From contig NZ_PXYL01000003.1 in NCBI RefSeq assembly GCF_003012705.1, forward strand, positions 485,947 through 549,946: a DNA stretch of 64,000 nt. The letters run 5' to 3'. Under the pieces are notes generated by a model. The model ran no database searches, had not been told where the DNA came from, and saw nothing but the letters and a program-made list of their open reading frames with translations. Below, piece after piece: positions 45,529 to 54,723 of this stretch. The translations under genes were made by a program, and so were the position numbers. Each line of letters begins with the position of its first letter. Position 1 is the stretch's first letter. Origin of the DNA: Pseudaminobacter soli (ex Li et al. 2025) (GTDB taxonomy: Bacteria > Pseudomonadota > Alphaproteobacteria > Rhizobiales > Rhizobiaceae).

Positions 45529-46872
45529 TCAGCGAGTTGCCAGCCTGTCCGGCAGTCGCACCAGGATGATCTCGGCCAGCATCACCACCACCGCGCCGAC
45601 CACGATGGAGTGTCCCGCCATCTCGGCGACGATTGCCGGCAGGCTGCTGGCGAAGGAACTCGCCAACGCCGGAATGCCGAGGCCGGCCATCAGACCGAGC
45701 GGCGCCACGAGGTTCTTCACCGCCGAGCCGCGTTCCTGGCTTGCGAGCTGGATGCCGGTCATGATCACGGTTGCCGCAGCCGGCAGGAACAGGCCGCCGA
45801 CGACGGAAGCCGGCGTGGCCACCAGCAACGCCGCCACCTTGGGCAGGAAGGCAAGGACGATGAAGATGATGCCGGCCACCCGCACCACGTGCCGGCTGGC
45901 GACGCCCGTCATCTTCACCACGCCGAGGTTTTGCGCGTAAGCCGTGGTGCCGAAACCGCCGATGAGGGCTGCCAGCATCGAGCCGCCCGCCTCGCCGGCG
46001 ATGCCCATGTTGACGCGGCGGTCGGTTAGCTCCTGGCCAGTGAGTTTTGCGGTCGCCTCATACATGCCCATCGCCTCGACGACCGCGACGAGGAAGACGA
46101 TGCACATGGTGATCGTGATGCCGGCGTCAAACTGCAGCGCGCCATAGGGCAAGAGTTTCGGGAAGGCGATCCACGGCGCATCGCCAACGCTGGAAAAGTC
46201 CAGAAGGCCCAGCGAAAGCGCGAGCGCATCACCGATGACCAGCGCAATCAGGAAGCCGAACATACGCAAATTGCCGCCGAGCGCCGAGCAGATCAGCACG
46301 GCGCAGGTTGTCACGCAGGCAAGCAGCAGGCTGGAGCCCGTGCCATAAGTCGGCATGCCCGGTCCGCCGAAGAACTCCTGAAAGGTGAAGCCCGCCAGCG
46401 CGATGCCCACCAGCGTGATGATGGTGCCCGAAACCGCCGGTGACAGCAGCCGGCGCAGACGCGCGAGCTGGCCGCCGATCGCGGCGAGGAACACCAGCGC
46501 CGCGCCGATGATCAGGCCGAGGCTGGCTGCCGAGATGGTGCCGGCCTTGTAATAGCCGATCGCCAGCGGCGAGAAGGCCGAGGACGGTCCCTGCACGACC
46601 GGCAGGCGCACCAGCCTGGTGCTTTGCAGCACGGTGACGACGCCGGCGGCAAGGAATGTCGCCGTCACCAGATTGGTCGCCAGCGTGGCCGAGAACCCGG
46701 CCACAGAGGCGATGAAGATCGGGTCGAGCCAGGCATTGGAGACGAGGGCCTGTTGCAGGCCCAGCGCTACCCTTCGCTTGGCGGGGATGATCTCCTCGAC
46801 ATCCCCGATGGTGCTGATTTGCGAGATTTGATCGTGGTGTCCCTGCAATGGGACGTCCATCAGACCGGCCAT
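45529..46872 (-). CDS. NCS2/NAT-family nucleobase (xanthine/uracil-type) permease
   Basis: A 447-residue permease with about 14 helices. The NAT signature QNLGVVKMTGVASR and the helix-8 Glu region VVEAMGMYEATAKLTGQ are present. It imports a purine or pyrimidine base with protons. GGAGGAGG precedes ATG 46872. It lies directly downstream of a deaminase for oxidised guanine, which suggests uptake of the same class of base; the order on the strand is hydrolase then permease, 82 bases apart with a hairpin between. Confidence 0.9.
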   Translation of the reverse strand: MAGLMDVPLQGHHDQISQISTIGDVEEIIPAKRRVALGLQQALVSNAWLDPIFIASVAGFSATLATNLVTATFLAAGVVTVLQSTRLVRLPVVQGPSSAFSPLAIGYYKAGTISAASLGLIIGAALVFLAAIGGQLARLRRLLSPAVSGTIITLVGIALAGFTFQEFFGGPGMPTYGTGSSLLLACVTTCAVLICSALGGNLRMFGFLIALVIGDALALSLGLLDFSSVGDAPWIAFPKLLPYGALQFDAGITITMCIVFLVAVVEAMGMYEATAKLTGQELTDRRVNMGIAGEAGGSMLAALIGGFGTTAYAQNLGVVKMTGVASRHVVRVAGIIFIVLAFLPKVAALLVATPASVVGGLFLPAAATVIMTGIQLASQERGSAVKNLVAPLGLMAGLGIPALASSFASSLPAIVAEMAGHSIVVGAVVVMLAEIILVRLPDRLATR

Positions 46873-46928
46873 GATACTTCCTCCTCCAAGAAGCAGACGT
46901 GCGGTTTGGTAATTGTTGTTTTGGAGTT

Positions 46929-46951
46929 CCTGCCGGCGCGTGGCCGGCAGG
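46929..46951 (-). terminator. Hairpin between hydrolase and permease genes
   Basis: CCTGCCGGC-N5-GCCGGCAGG, a perfect 9-bp stem just past the stop at 46955 on the minus strand, with no T-run. It may end or slow transcription, or protect the upstream message. Confidence 0.45.
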
Positions 46952-46954
46952 CGG

Positions 46955-48307
46955 TCAGGCGGCCAGCCGCTGGATGCGGCGGGCGTGCCTGGCGTGTTCG
47001 CGCAGCACGTCGTTCAGCCCGGCCATGGTCGGCCGGCTGTTCTCGACCAGCACCTTGCCGTTGACGATCGTAGTGCCTGCGGTTGCTGGACCGCAGCGCA
47101 GCCAGGCTTCGACAGGGTCGGTATGCGCACCGGCAAGCGCGATGTCGGACATTTCCCAGATCACGAGGTCGGCGCAGGCGCCCGGCCGCAGATGGCCGAT
47201 CTCGTCCTCCCAGCCCAGGCAGGCCGCGCCCCCGCGCGTGGCGATGTCGAGCGCATCGCGCGCCGACATGGAATTCGGGCCGTTGCGGAAGCGGCCGAGC
47301 AGCAGCGCGGTGCGCGACTCCAGCCACATCGAGGCGTGGTCGGTAGAGGCCGAGCCGTCGCAGCCCAGCCCCACCATCATGCCGCGGGCGCGCAGGCCCA
47401 TGGCGTCGGCAGCACCGCCGCCGATCAGCATGTTGGAGCAGGGGCATTGCGCGGTGCAGACGCCGGCATGGGCCAGCCGGCCGATCTCGTCATCCGAAGG
47501 ATAGATGTAATGCGCCACCCAGGAGCGGTTGCTCGCCCAGCCGACGCGCTCGAAATATTCGGTCGGCGTGCAGCCATAGACCTCGGCGCAGTAGATGTCC
47601 TCCTGCGGGTCTTCGGCCAGATGCGTGTGCAGCCTGAGATCATATTTCTCGGCGAGCCGCGCCGATTCCGACATGATGCGCTCGGTGACCGAGAACAGCG
47701 AGCAGGGCGCCAGCGCCACGCGCGTCATCGAGCCGGCGGAAGCGTCGTGGTATTTTTCGACCAGCCGCACGCTGTCGGCGAGGATGGTTTCCTCATCCTG
47801 CACCACCGATTTCGGCGGCAGGCCGCCGTCCTCCACCGAGCGGGTCATGGAGCCGCGCGTGGCATAGAAGCGGAAGCCGATGTCGGTGCTGGCGCGGAAC
47901 TGCGCATCGATCAGGAAGGGCTTTGGATGGACATACATATGGTCCATCGAGGTGGTGCAGCCACCCATCAAAAGCTCGGCCATCGCGATATAGGTCGAGA
48001 GATAGACCGACTCCTCGTCGAGATCGGCCCACAGCGGGTAAAGCCCGGTCAGCCACTCGAACAGCGTGCCGTTGGTCACAGGCGCGTAGGAGCGCGTCAG
48101 GTTCTGGTACATGTGGTGGTGGGCGTTGATCAGGCCCGGCGTCACCAGCCGGCCGCGCGCCGAGATGGTGCGCTTGGCCTCCGGCTCCTCGCCGGGCTTG
48201 CCGATGGCATGCACCCGGTTGCCCTTGATGGCCACCCAGCCGCCGGCCACTTCCCAGCCGCGATCCACATAAACATGCGCATCGCGGACAAGCAGGTCTA
48301 CAGTCAT
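46955..48307 (-). CDS. Amidohydrolase, 8-oxoguanine deaminase-like
   Basis: A 450-residue metal-dependent hydrolase. Metal ligands: His pair in LINAHHHMYQNLTRSY, His in LRLHTHLAED, His in WVAHYIYPSD and Asp in GCDGSASTDHASMWLE. The pattern, with MYQNLTR and CPCSNMLIGGG, best fits the 8-oxoguanine/guanine deaminase branch of the ATZ/TRZ family; a related triazine-type hydrolase is the alternative. It is cytosolic. The nucleobase permease downstream supports a base substrate. Confidence 0.85.
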   Translation of the reverse strand: MTVDLLVRDAHVYVDRGWEVAGGWVAIKGNRVHAIGKPGEEPEAKRTISARGRLVTPGLINAHHHMYQNLTRSYAPVTNGTLFEWLTGLYPLWADLDEESVYLSTYIAMAELLMGGCTTSMDHMYVHPKPFLIDAQFRASTDIGFRFYATRGSMTRSVEDGGLPPKSVVQDEETILADSVRLVEKYHDASAGSMTRVALAPCSLFSVTERIMSESARLAEKYDLRLHTHLAEDPQEDIYCAEVYGCTPTEYFERVGWASNRSWVAHYIYPSDDEIGRLAHAGVCTAQCPCSNMLIGGGAADAMGLRARGMMVGLGCDGSASTDHASMWLESRTALLLGRFRNGPNSMSARDALDIATRGGAACLGWEDEIGHLRPGACADLVIWEMSDIALAGAHTDPVEAWLRCGPATAGTTIVNGKVLVENSRPTMAGLNDVLREHARHARRIQRLAA

Positions 48308-48711
48308 ACGTCGTCGTCCTTCCAGGTCTGGTTCCCATGCGGTCCCGAAGGCGCGGTCTTCGCCGCCTTCGCGCTATGAGCCCTGTCCCTGGAGGTGCGA
48401 ACTCCGGATCGTCATCGACTGTAAAAGGTTGAGCGGGCTTGCTCTGCTATGCCTTGCCGGTCCGGCCGCCGATCAGCTTGCCGATGCCGTGCCTGAGACG
48501 GCTGCGGAAACCCGCAACGCATCGCCAAGCACCGTCGATGCAATCCGATATTTTCCCTGCTGTCAAATTATTTTCATGTGGAGGGGCGCCAGCCGTTGCC
48601 TGCTGGCCGAGCCCGCTTTCGAAATCCCCGGCGCATGGCTGGAACTGTTTGGCGAAGCAGCTTAAACGGAGGCAAAGCGGCGAGGGCCGCATACTGACGC
48701 AGGAACAATCC
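48308..48711. other. Divergent intergenic region, no gene supported
   Basis: About 400 bases between the deaminase-like gene (minus) and the FAH-family gene (plus). It must contain both promoters. Open frames here do not look coding: they lack ribosome sites and have no family features. I saw no clear palindrome like those at 49458 and 50524, nor a convincing -35/-10 pair. Confidence 0.45.
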
Positions 48712-49428
48712 GTGGCAACAGTGTTCGAACCCGCAGCGGCGACTTTCCTCAAGACCGTCGACGGCGACGATTTTCCGGTGCGGCGGGTGTTTTGTATCGG
48801 CCGCAACTATGCCGCCCATGCCCGCGAAATGGGCAAGGACCCCGACCGCGAGCCGCCGTTTTTCTTCACGAAATGGGCCGAGACGGCGGTGAACGCCGAC
48901 CCCGCCGATGCCTGCCGCATCGCCTATCCGTCCGAGACACAGAGCTACCATTTCGAGGTCGAACTGGTCGTGGCGCTCGGCGCGCCCGCCTTCCGGGTGG
49001 ATGCGAATGAAGCGATGAAGGCCGTCTGGGGCTATGGCGTCGGCCTCGACATGACCCGCCGCGACCTGCAGTCGGCCGCCAAGGATCTCGGCCGGCCATG
49101 GGATGTCGCCAAGAATGTCGAAGAGTCCGCGCCGACCGGGCGCCTGGTCTCGGCGGCAAAGGCCGCCGCCGCCGGCTTCGACCCGGCCCGAGGGCGCATC
49201 GCGCTGTCGGTAGATGGTGCTGCGAAGCAGGACGGCGACCTTTCCGAGATGATCTGGCCGGTGGGTGACGTCATCGCCCATGTTTCGCGCTTCTACCGTC
49301 TCGGTGCCGGCGATCTTATCTTCACCGGTACGCCCGCCGGCGTCGGTGCTGTGGTACCGGGCAACCGGCTGGTGGGCGAGATCGCCGGCCTGCCGCCGCT
49401 CGACGTCACCATCGGCGAGCCGGCCTGA
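48712..49428 (+). CDS. Fumarylacetoacetate hydrolase-family protein
   Basis: A 238-residue protein of the FAH family: CIGRNYAAHAREMG (N-terminal His), YHFEVELVVALG (the Glu-x-Glu metal ligands), YGVGLDMTRRDLQSAAKDLGRPWDVAKN (metal Asp), SEMIWPVGDVIAHVSRF and DLIFTGTPAGVG. Family members cleave C-C bonds or decarboxylate oxo-acids with Mg or Mn. I chose GTG 48712 (AGGAAC upstream) since earlier sequence has no similarity. It sits just ahead of a GntR regulator and may belong to the same pathway. Confidence 0.87.
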   Translation: MATVFEPAAATFLKTVDGDDFPVRRVFCIGRNYAAHAREMGKDPDREPPFFFTKWAETAVNADPADACRIAYPSETQSYHFEVELVVALGAPAFRVDANEAMKAVWGYGVGLDMTRRDLQSAAKDLGRPWDVAKNVEESAPTGRLVSAAKAAAAGFDPARGRIALSVDGAAKQDGDLSEMIWPVGDVIAHVSRFYRLGAGDLIFTGTPAGVGAVVPGNRLVGEIAGLPPLDVTIGEPA

Positions 49429-49457
49429 TCTCAACACGCTTGGCGATGACCTGAAAC

Positions 49458-49475
49458 TGTGATCAGATGATCACA
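49458..49475. promoter_or_regulatory. Palindromic operator upstream of the GntR gene
   Basis: TGTGATCA-GA-TGATCACA, a perfect 18-base palindrome 63 bases before the GntR start. FCD-GntR regulators bind short palindromes of this kind. A near-identical copy lies at 50524-50541. Confidence 0.72.
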
Positions 49476-49538
49476 GGCGGGCGCGGAGTCGCGGGAGGCA
49501 GCGATTGCGCCCCTACGCGTGCCGGGAAAGAGGGAAGC

Positions 49539-50231
49539 ATGGCAGTCGATGTTGGATTTGAGCCGGTGGCATCGCGCATGACGGTGCAGGACGGCGTCTA
49601 TCAGCAGCTGCGCCATGCGCTGATGATCGGCCGCTTCGATCCTGCACAGACGTTGACCATCGCGTCGCTCGCCGAAGCCTTCGGCACCAGCAACATGCCG
49701 GTGCGCGAGGCGCTGCGCCGGCTGGCAGCCGAAAACGCGCTCGAAATCGCCGCCAATGGCTCGGCCTGCGTGCCGCCGGTCACGCTCGCCCGGCTCGACG
49801 ACCTTTGCCGCGCGCGTGTCGCCGTCGAAGGCCTTGCCGCCGAGCTCGGCGCGCCGCGCCTTACCGCGGCGGACATAGCCGCGCTCGAGCAGATCGTGGC
49901 CGAGCAGCAGGACATAGGCCGCAACGACAGCATTTACGACCTCATCAGCAAGAACCAGCAGTTCCATTTCATCATCTACCGCGCCTCGGGTTCCGATGTG
50001 CTGTTCCAGCTCATCGAGACGCTGTGGCTGCGCTTCGGCCCCTACATGCGGCTGCTTTCGCACCATGTCGCGCCGTCGATGAAGGCCGGTGTCATGGAGC
50101 CCTCCGGCCGCCACACGGCAATCATCGCGGCGCTGAAGGACCGCGATTTTGCCCGCACCCGCGACGAGATCGAGGCCGATATCCGCGCCACGCAGGAAAC
50201 CCTGCGCGGCATCTGCCCGGACGTGCCGTAG
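49539..50231 (+). CDS. GntR-family transcriptional regulator (FCD/FadR type)
   Basis: A 230-residue regulator: an N-terminal winged helix-turn-helix (TIASLAEAFGTSNMPVREALRRLAAENALEI), then an all-helical FCD ligand domain. The FCD domain has metal-type His positions in QFHFIIYRASG and GRHTAIIAALKDRD. GAGGGAA precedes ATG 49539. An operator-like palindrome stands in its own promoter and another before the next enzyme gene, so it probably controls itself and the PLP-enzyme/transport genes. The effector is unknown. Confidence 0.9.
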   Translation: MAVDVGFEPVASRMTVQDGVYQQLRHALMIGRFDPAQTLTIASLAEAFGTSNMPVREALRRLAAENALEIAANGSACVPPVTLARLDDLCRARVAVEGLAAELGAPRLTAADIAALEQIVAEQQDIGRNDSIYDLISKNQQFHFIIYRASGSDVLFQLIETLWLRFGPYMRLLSHHVAPSMKAGVMEPSGRHTAIIAALKDRDFARTRDEIEADIRATQETLRGICPDVP

Positions 50232-50267
50232 GCCGGATTGGCGGATAGGACGAAAAGACAGCTGGAG

Positions 50268-50330
50268 CCACCCTCGTGGTTCGAGGCTTCGTTTCGCTTC
50301 GCTCCACTCCGCACCTCACCATGAGGGTGG
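50268..50330. repeat. REP-like hairpin element, copy A
   Basis: CCACCCTCGTGG at the left end pairs with CCATGAGGGTGG at the right end (one mismatch). The interior recalls GAGGTGCG...CCTCGAA, and the element is an inverted relative of the next copy. Such elements are common between genes in rhizobial chromosomes. Confidence 0.65.
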
Positions 50331-50372
50331 GGGCGTGCCACGGCGCTACCCTTCAAGCGAAAAATGCGCCAC

Positions 50373-50420
50373 GGGCCTCATCCTGAGGTGCTCGCCCGCT
50401 GGGCGAGCCTCGAAGGGCCC
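50373..50420. repeat. REP-like hairpin element, copy B
   Basis: GGGCC at both ends encloses CTCATCCTGAGG and a perfect inner stem GCTCGCCC-GCT-GGGCGAGC. It is a typical dispersed palindrome and lies between the GntR gene and the operator at 50524. Confidence 0.7.
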
Positions 50421-50523
50421 GCTCAATTCTCGCCAATTTTCACATCCAGGAACGGGATAACTGTCAGCCCCTGGGGGCTCCCGAAAAATGTTCGCCCGGC
50501 CTCGGTTGATCTGGATCGGATTT

Positions 50524-50541
50524 TATGATCACATGATCACA
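50524..50541. promoter_or_regulatory. Palindromic operator upstream of the class-V PLP enzyme
   Basis: TATGATCA-CA-TGATCACA matches the 49458 palindrome in all but one arm base plus the centre. It ends 16 bases before the TTG start, so a bound regulator would block transcription of the downstream enzyme and transport genes. Confidence 0.72.
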
Positions 50542-50557
50542 AGGCAGGGAGTGAGCA

Positions 50558-51697
50558 TTGTCTGGCTATTTTCTTTATCACTCGATCGGCACCTTTCCAG
50601 GCAAGGCTGAGGCGATGGCGGCCGCCTTGTCGGACTTTTCGTCGGTTTGGTCGGCTAAGGATGATGGCCAGTGGCCTGCGGCCATGGCCGCCCGCCAGCG
50701 CTTCGTCGACGCCTGGAGCAAGCTGATCGACGTGCCGGCCGGCTCGCTGACGACCGCCGAAAACGTCACCACCGCGCTTTACAGCCTCATTGGCGCCCTG
50801 CCGGAGGCGCATTTGAAGGGCCGTCGCTTCCTCGTTGCCGGCGATTGTTTCCCGAGCCTGCATTTCCTGCTGGCAAAGCTTGCCGAGCGTTTTGGCTTCG
50901 TGCTCGACACCGTGCCGCTGCGCCCCGGCGAAACCTGGGTGCGTGATGAGGACGTCAGCGCCCGCTGGGGGGCGGATGTCGGCGTCGCGCTGCTGACTTT
51001 CGTCACCTCCACTGCCTCGCACCGCTGCGACGTCGCGCGCCTTGCAGAGCATGGCCGCCGCATGGGCTCCATCGTCGGCGTCGACATCACCCAGGGCGTC
51101 GGCGTGGCGCCCTTCACCGTGCCTGAAACGGGCGTCGACTTCGTCGTCTCCTCCTCGCTGAAATGGCTGTGCGGCACCTCCGGTGCCGGCGTCCTGCATG
51201 TGCGGCCCGAACTGCTCGCAGCTTGCGAGCCGGAACTGCGAGGCTGGTTCAGCCAGGAAAATCCCTTCTCCTGGGATCTCGACAAGTTCACCTACGCCTC
51301 GGATGTACGCCGCTTCGACCACGGCACGCCGGCGATCCTTGCCAGCGTCGCTTCGCTGCCGGGGCTGGAATGGGTCATGCGCACCGGCATCGATGCCGTC
51401 CGCGCGCACAACCTGGTGCTTACCGAGCGCATCATCGAGCGCGCGCTGGAAAATGGCTGGGCGGTGGCCTCGCCGACCGACGAGCGCGAGCGCGGCGGCA
51501 GCGTCATGCTGACTTTGCCGGAAGGCGTGGATGCGCCTCGCCTTGTCTCGGAACTGCGCGCGGAAAAGCTCTATTGCGATGCGCGTGGCTCCACGCTCCG
51601 GCTCTCGCCGGGCACCGTCACTTGCGATAATGCGGTCGAGGCGCTGTTCTGCGGCCTCGAGCGGAGGATCGGCTGGCGCGAGCGGCGCGCTTCATAG
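50558..51697 (+). CDS. Class-V PLP-dependent enzyme, kynureninase-like fold
   Basis: A 379-residue PLP enzyme; the Schiff-base Lys is in FVVSSSLKWLCGTSGAGVLHV, and the cofactor-binding Asp in VGVDITQGVGVAPF. The first part (SLTTAENVTTALYSLIGALPE) resembles kynureninase-type members. The substrate is not clear; it may be a kynureninase relative or a lyase of some amino-acid derivative. The start is TTG 50558, with GGGAG about 8 bases upstream. An operator for the GntR regulator directly precedes it. Confidence 0.85.
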   Translation: MSGYFLYHSIGTFPGKAEAMAAALSDFSSVWSAKDDGQWPAAMAARQRFVDAWSKLIDVPAGSLTTAENVTTALYSLIGALPEAHLKGRRFLVAGDCFPSLHFLLAKLAERFGFVLDTVPLRPGETWVRDEDVSARWGADVGVALLTFVTSTASHRCDVARLAEHGRRMGSIVGVDITQGVGVAPFTVPETGVDFVVSSSLKWLCGTSGAGVLHVRPELLAACEPELRGWFSQENPFSWDLDKFTYASDVRRFDHGTPAILASVASLPGLEWVMRTGIDAVRAHNLVLTERIIERALENGWAVASPTDERERGGSVMLTLPEGVDAPRLVSELRAEKLYCDARGSTLRLSPGTVTCDNAVEALFCGLERRIGWRERRAS

Positions 51698-51801
51698 GGA
51701 AGGTTTCAGGCATCCCCCGCCTGCAGCGTCCGGGCAACGGGACGCTGGAAGAGGTGGAAGTTTAGGGCGCCACGTTGTGTGGCTACATAGAGGGAGTGAA
51801 A

Positions 51802-52593
51802 ATGCTCAAGCGCTTGAGTCTAATGGGAATGGTGGTGGCGGCCGGCTTTGCCTTCATGGCGCCGACCTTCGCCGACACGATCACGGTTGGTGCCTATCCG
51901 GCCAATCCGCCGTGGGAATTCAAGACCGATGCCGGTGACTTCGAAGGCTACGAAGTCGACGTCGCCAATGAAGTCGGCAAGCGCCTCGGCATGGAAGTCG
52001 AGTTCCAGGACATGGGCTTCCAGGCTCTGTTCGCCGGCACCAGCTCGGGCCGCATCGATTTCGCCATCTCGTCGATCTCGATCACCAATGAGCGCCTGCA
52101 GAACCAGTCCTTCACCCAGCCTTACTACGACAGCGATGGCACCGTGGTCGGCAAGGAAGATTCCACCGTCACCACGCTGGAAGACCTGAAGGGCAAGACC
52201 ATCGGCGTCGTCGCCGCCACCACGGGCGAAGCTTGGGCCAAGGAAAACGCCGAGAAGCTCGGCATCGCCGAGGTCAAGAGCTACGCTTCGCAGCAGGACC
52301 TGCTGCTCGAGGTGCAGAACGGCCGTATCGAAGGCGGCGCGGGTGAGCTGGCAGGCTTCCAGTATGCCATGACCAAGATCCCGGGCCTGAAGGTCCTCGT
52401 CCGCATTCCGACCGGTGAACGCTTCGCCATGATGGCCAAGAAGGATCATCCGCTGGTCGAGAAGGCCAATGACGCGATCTCGGCTATGAAGGAAGACGGC
52501 ACCCTGGCCGAGATCCACAAGAAGTGGTTCCAGGCCGACGCCGACCCCGAGACCAGCACCATCAAGGTCATGCCGCTGCCGAAGGCGGAATAA
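51802..52593 (+). CDS. ABC transporter substrate-binding protein, polar amino-acid type
   Basis: A 263-residue periplasmic binding protein with signal peptide (MLKRLSLMGMVVAAGFAFMAPTFAD). The mature part is type 3 SBP: TITVGAYPANPPWEFKTDAGDFEGYEVDVANEVGKRLGMEVEFQDMGFQ, SSISITNERLQNQSFTQPYY and GKTIGVVAATTGEAWAKENAEKLG. This is the HisJ/GlnH class that binds amino acids and related molecules. GAGGGA precedes ATG 51802. It lies between the two PLP enzymes, so the ligand is likely their substrate. Confidence 0.92.
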   Translation: MLKRLSLMGMVVAAGFAFMAPTFADTITVGAYPANPPWEFKTDAGDFEGYEVDVANEVGKRLGMEVEFQDMGFQALFAGTSSGRIDFAISSISITNERLQNQSFTQPYYDSDGTVVGKEDSTVTTLEDLKGKTIGVVAATTGEAWAKENAEKLGIAEVKSYASQQDLLLEVQNGRIEGGAGELAGFQYAMTKIPGLKVLVRIPTGERFAMMAKKDHPLVEKANDAISAMKEDGTLAEIHKKWFQADADPETSTIKVMPLPKAE

Positions 52594-52693
52594 ACCGAGC
52601 CAGAAGCGCCGGTGCGGTTGCGCCGGCGCTTCCGGTCTTTATCCTACCGCTCGCCGGTCGGCCGGCGGGTTTCTTTCTTAGCGGGCCTCGTCC

Positions 52694-53371
52694 ATGGAAC
52701 TGATCAATACCTTCTTCAACTGGGACATCCTGGTCAGATCCTTCCCGATCCTGCTGCGCGGGCTCGGCAACACCGTTCTGCTCGGCTGTGCCAGCATCTT
52801 CTTCGGCTGCATCGTCGGCCAGCTGGTCTGCCTGGCGCGTCTCTACGGGCCGCGTCCGCTCAAGATGGTGGCGGTCTTCTATGTCGACGTGTTCCGCGCC
52901 CTGCCGATCCTGGTGGTGCTGATCCTCATCTATTACGCGCTGCCCTTCGTCGGCATCCGTCTGTCGTCCTTCGCCTCGGCCACGATCGCGCTGTCGATGG
53001 TGCTCGCGGCCTTCACCGCCGAAGTCTGCCGCGCCGGCATCGAGAACATCCCGCGCGGCCAGTTCGAGGCGGCGGCAGCACTTGGCCTGCCCTTCTGGCT
53101 GGCGCTGCGCAAGGTGGTGTTGCCGCAGGCGCTGCGCGTGGTCGTGCCGCCGCTCACCTCGAACTGCGTCTCGGTCTACAAAGACACGGCACTCGCCTCG
53201 GTCGTGGCCATGCCCGACCTGTTGAAGCAGGCCACCGACGCGCAGGCGCTGATGGCCAACCCCACCCCGCTCATCGGGGCGGCGATCATCTACCTGGCCT
53301 TCCTGTGGCCGCTGGTCCGCCTCGTCAGCTATCTCGAAGCACGCAGCAAGCGCGCCTACGGAAGAAGCTGA
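52694..53371 (+). CDS. ABC transporter permease, HisM/PAAT type
   Basis: A 225-residue permease with five helices and the EAA-like loop [46 protein letters not shown] that docks on the ATPase. It should form a homodimer with the preceding binding protein. No ATP-binding gene is next to it; the nearest ATPase (54979) belongs to another family. The system may borrow an ATPase from elsewhere. The ribosome site is weak. Confidence 0.92.
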   Translation: MELINTFFNWDILVRSFPILLRGLGNTVLLGCASIFFGCIVGQLVCLARLYGPRPLKMVAVFYVDVFRALPILVVLILIYYALPFVGIRLSSFASATIALSMVLAAFTAEVCRAGIENIPRGQFEAAAALGLPFWLALRKVVLPQALRVVVPPLTSNCVSVYKDTALASVVAMPDLLKQATDAQALMANPTPLIGAAIIYLAFLWPLVRLVSYLEARSKRAYGRS

Positions 53372-53445
53372 ACCCTCAATCCCATGCAGAACCCCCGCGG
53401 CGTCCGCGCCGCGCGACCCAACTCGACCTCAGAAAGCATCTTTTC

Positions 53446-54723
53446 ATGACCCAGCATCGCCCCATCGAGCCCGCCGACGCCGCGTCGTTCCCGGTCGACC
53501 AGGTGCGCGCCATGTTCCCGGCGCTGCAGAAGGCCGGCGACTTCATCTTCTTCGACAACGCCGCCGGCGCCCAGATCCCGCAGAGCGTTCTCGAAGCAGT
53601 GCAGAACCACCTCGTCGGCCACAACGTCCAGCGCGGCGGCCGCTATGGCCGCAGCGTCAAGGTCGACCAGTCGGTCGCCGAGGCGCGCGAGAGCGTGGCG
53701 CTGCTCATCAACGCCTACAGCCCGGCCGAAATCTGCTTCGGCATGAACGCCACGTCCTTCATCCGCCTGGTCAGCCTCGGTATCGGCCAGATGCTGGGTG
53801 AGCGCGACGAGATCATCATCACCGACATGGACCACGACGCCAACATCGCCACCTGGCTGGCGCTGGAATCGGCCGGCGCCAAGTTCAAGTGGTGGCGCAT
53901 GCGCGAGGACGGCAACCTGCATGTCGACGACCTGCGCCCGCTGGTCGGCGAGCGCACCCGCCTCGTCGCCTGCACGGTCACGGCGCATTCCATCGGCTCG
54001 ATCGTCGACGTCGCCTCGGTGGCCGAGATCGCGCATGCCGCCGGCGCCGAAGTGTTCCTCGACTGCGTCCACTACGGCCCGCACGGCCTCATCGACGTGC
54101 AGGCCTGGGATTGCGACTATCTCGTCTGCTCGGGCTACAAGAACTTCTCGCCGCACATGGGCTTCCTGTGGGGCCGCTTCGAGACGCTGAAGCGCCTGCC
54201 CACCTTCCGCGAGGATTTCATCCCCGATGAGCCGCCCTACAAGGTCGAGGCCGGCACCTTCATCTACGAGAACGTCGCCGGCATGGATGCGGCGGTGCAG
54301 TATCTGGAATCGGTCGGCCGCAACTTCGCGCCGTCCAACAACCTGTCGCGCCGCGAAAACATCGTCGCCGGCATGGGCGCCATCCGCGCCTATGAGCTCT
54401 ACCTCGCCCGCGAGATGATGCGCGTGCTGAAGGATTGCGGCGCCACCATCTATGGCGTCGACGACGAAGCCCGCATCGACGAGCGCGTGCCGACCTTCTG
54501 CTTCAACATCGGCAAGCTGTCGCCGCAGATGATCGCCGAAGAGATGTCCGAGATGCAGATCGGCATTCGCGACGGCCACATGTATGCGCCGCGCCTCATG
54601 GCCCGCCTCGGCCTGAGCATGGACAGCGGCGCGGTGCGCCTCTCGCTCGTGCACTACAACACGATCGAGGAAATCCACCGCTTCGAGAAGGCGCTGAAGG
54701 AACTGATCGCCCGTCATTCCTAA
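53446..54723 (+). CDS. Class-V PLP enzyme, cysteine desulfurase-like (VC1184 subfamily type)
   Basis: A 425-residue PLP enzyme: [20 protein letters not shown] near the N-terminus, [23 protein letters not shown], the cofactor Asp/His in [20 protein letters not shown] and the Schiff-base Lys in [21 protein letters not shown]. This pattern matches cysteine-desulfurase-like proteins of the VC1184 kind, whose substrate is not settled. It is different from the first PLP enzyme. It is the last gene of the likely operon; a palindromic repeat begins right after the stop. Confidence 0.88.
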   Translation: MTQHRPIEPADAASFPVDQVRAMFPALQKAGDFIFFDNAAGAQIPQSVLEAVQNHLVGHNVQRGGRYGRSVKVDQSVAEARESVALLINAYSPAEICFGMNATSFIRLVSLGIGQMLGERDEIIITDMDHDANIATWLALESAGAKFKWWRMREDGNLHVDDLRPLVGERTRLVACTVTAHSIGSIVDVASVAEIAHAAGAEVFLDCVHYGPHGLIDVQAWDCDYLVCSGYKNFSPHMGFLWGRFETLKRLPTFREDFIPDEPPYKVEAGTFIYENVAGMDAAVQYLESVGRNFAPSNNLSRRENIVAGMGAIRAYELYLAREMMRVLKDCGATIYGVDDEARIDERVPTFCFNIGKLSPQMIAEEMSEMQIGIRDGHMYAPRLMARLGLSMDSGAVRLSLVHYNTIEEIHRFEKALKELIARHS

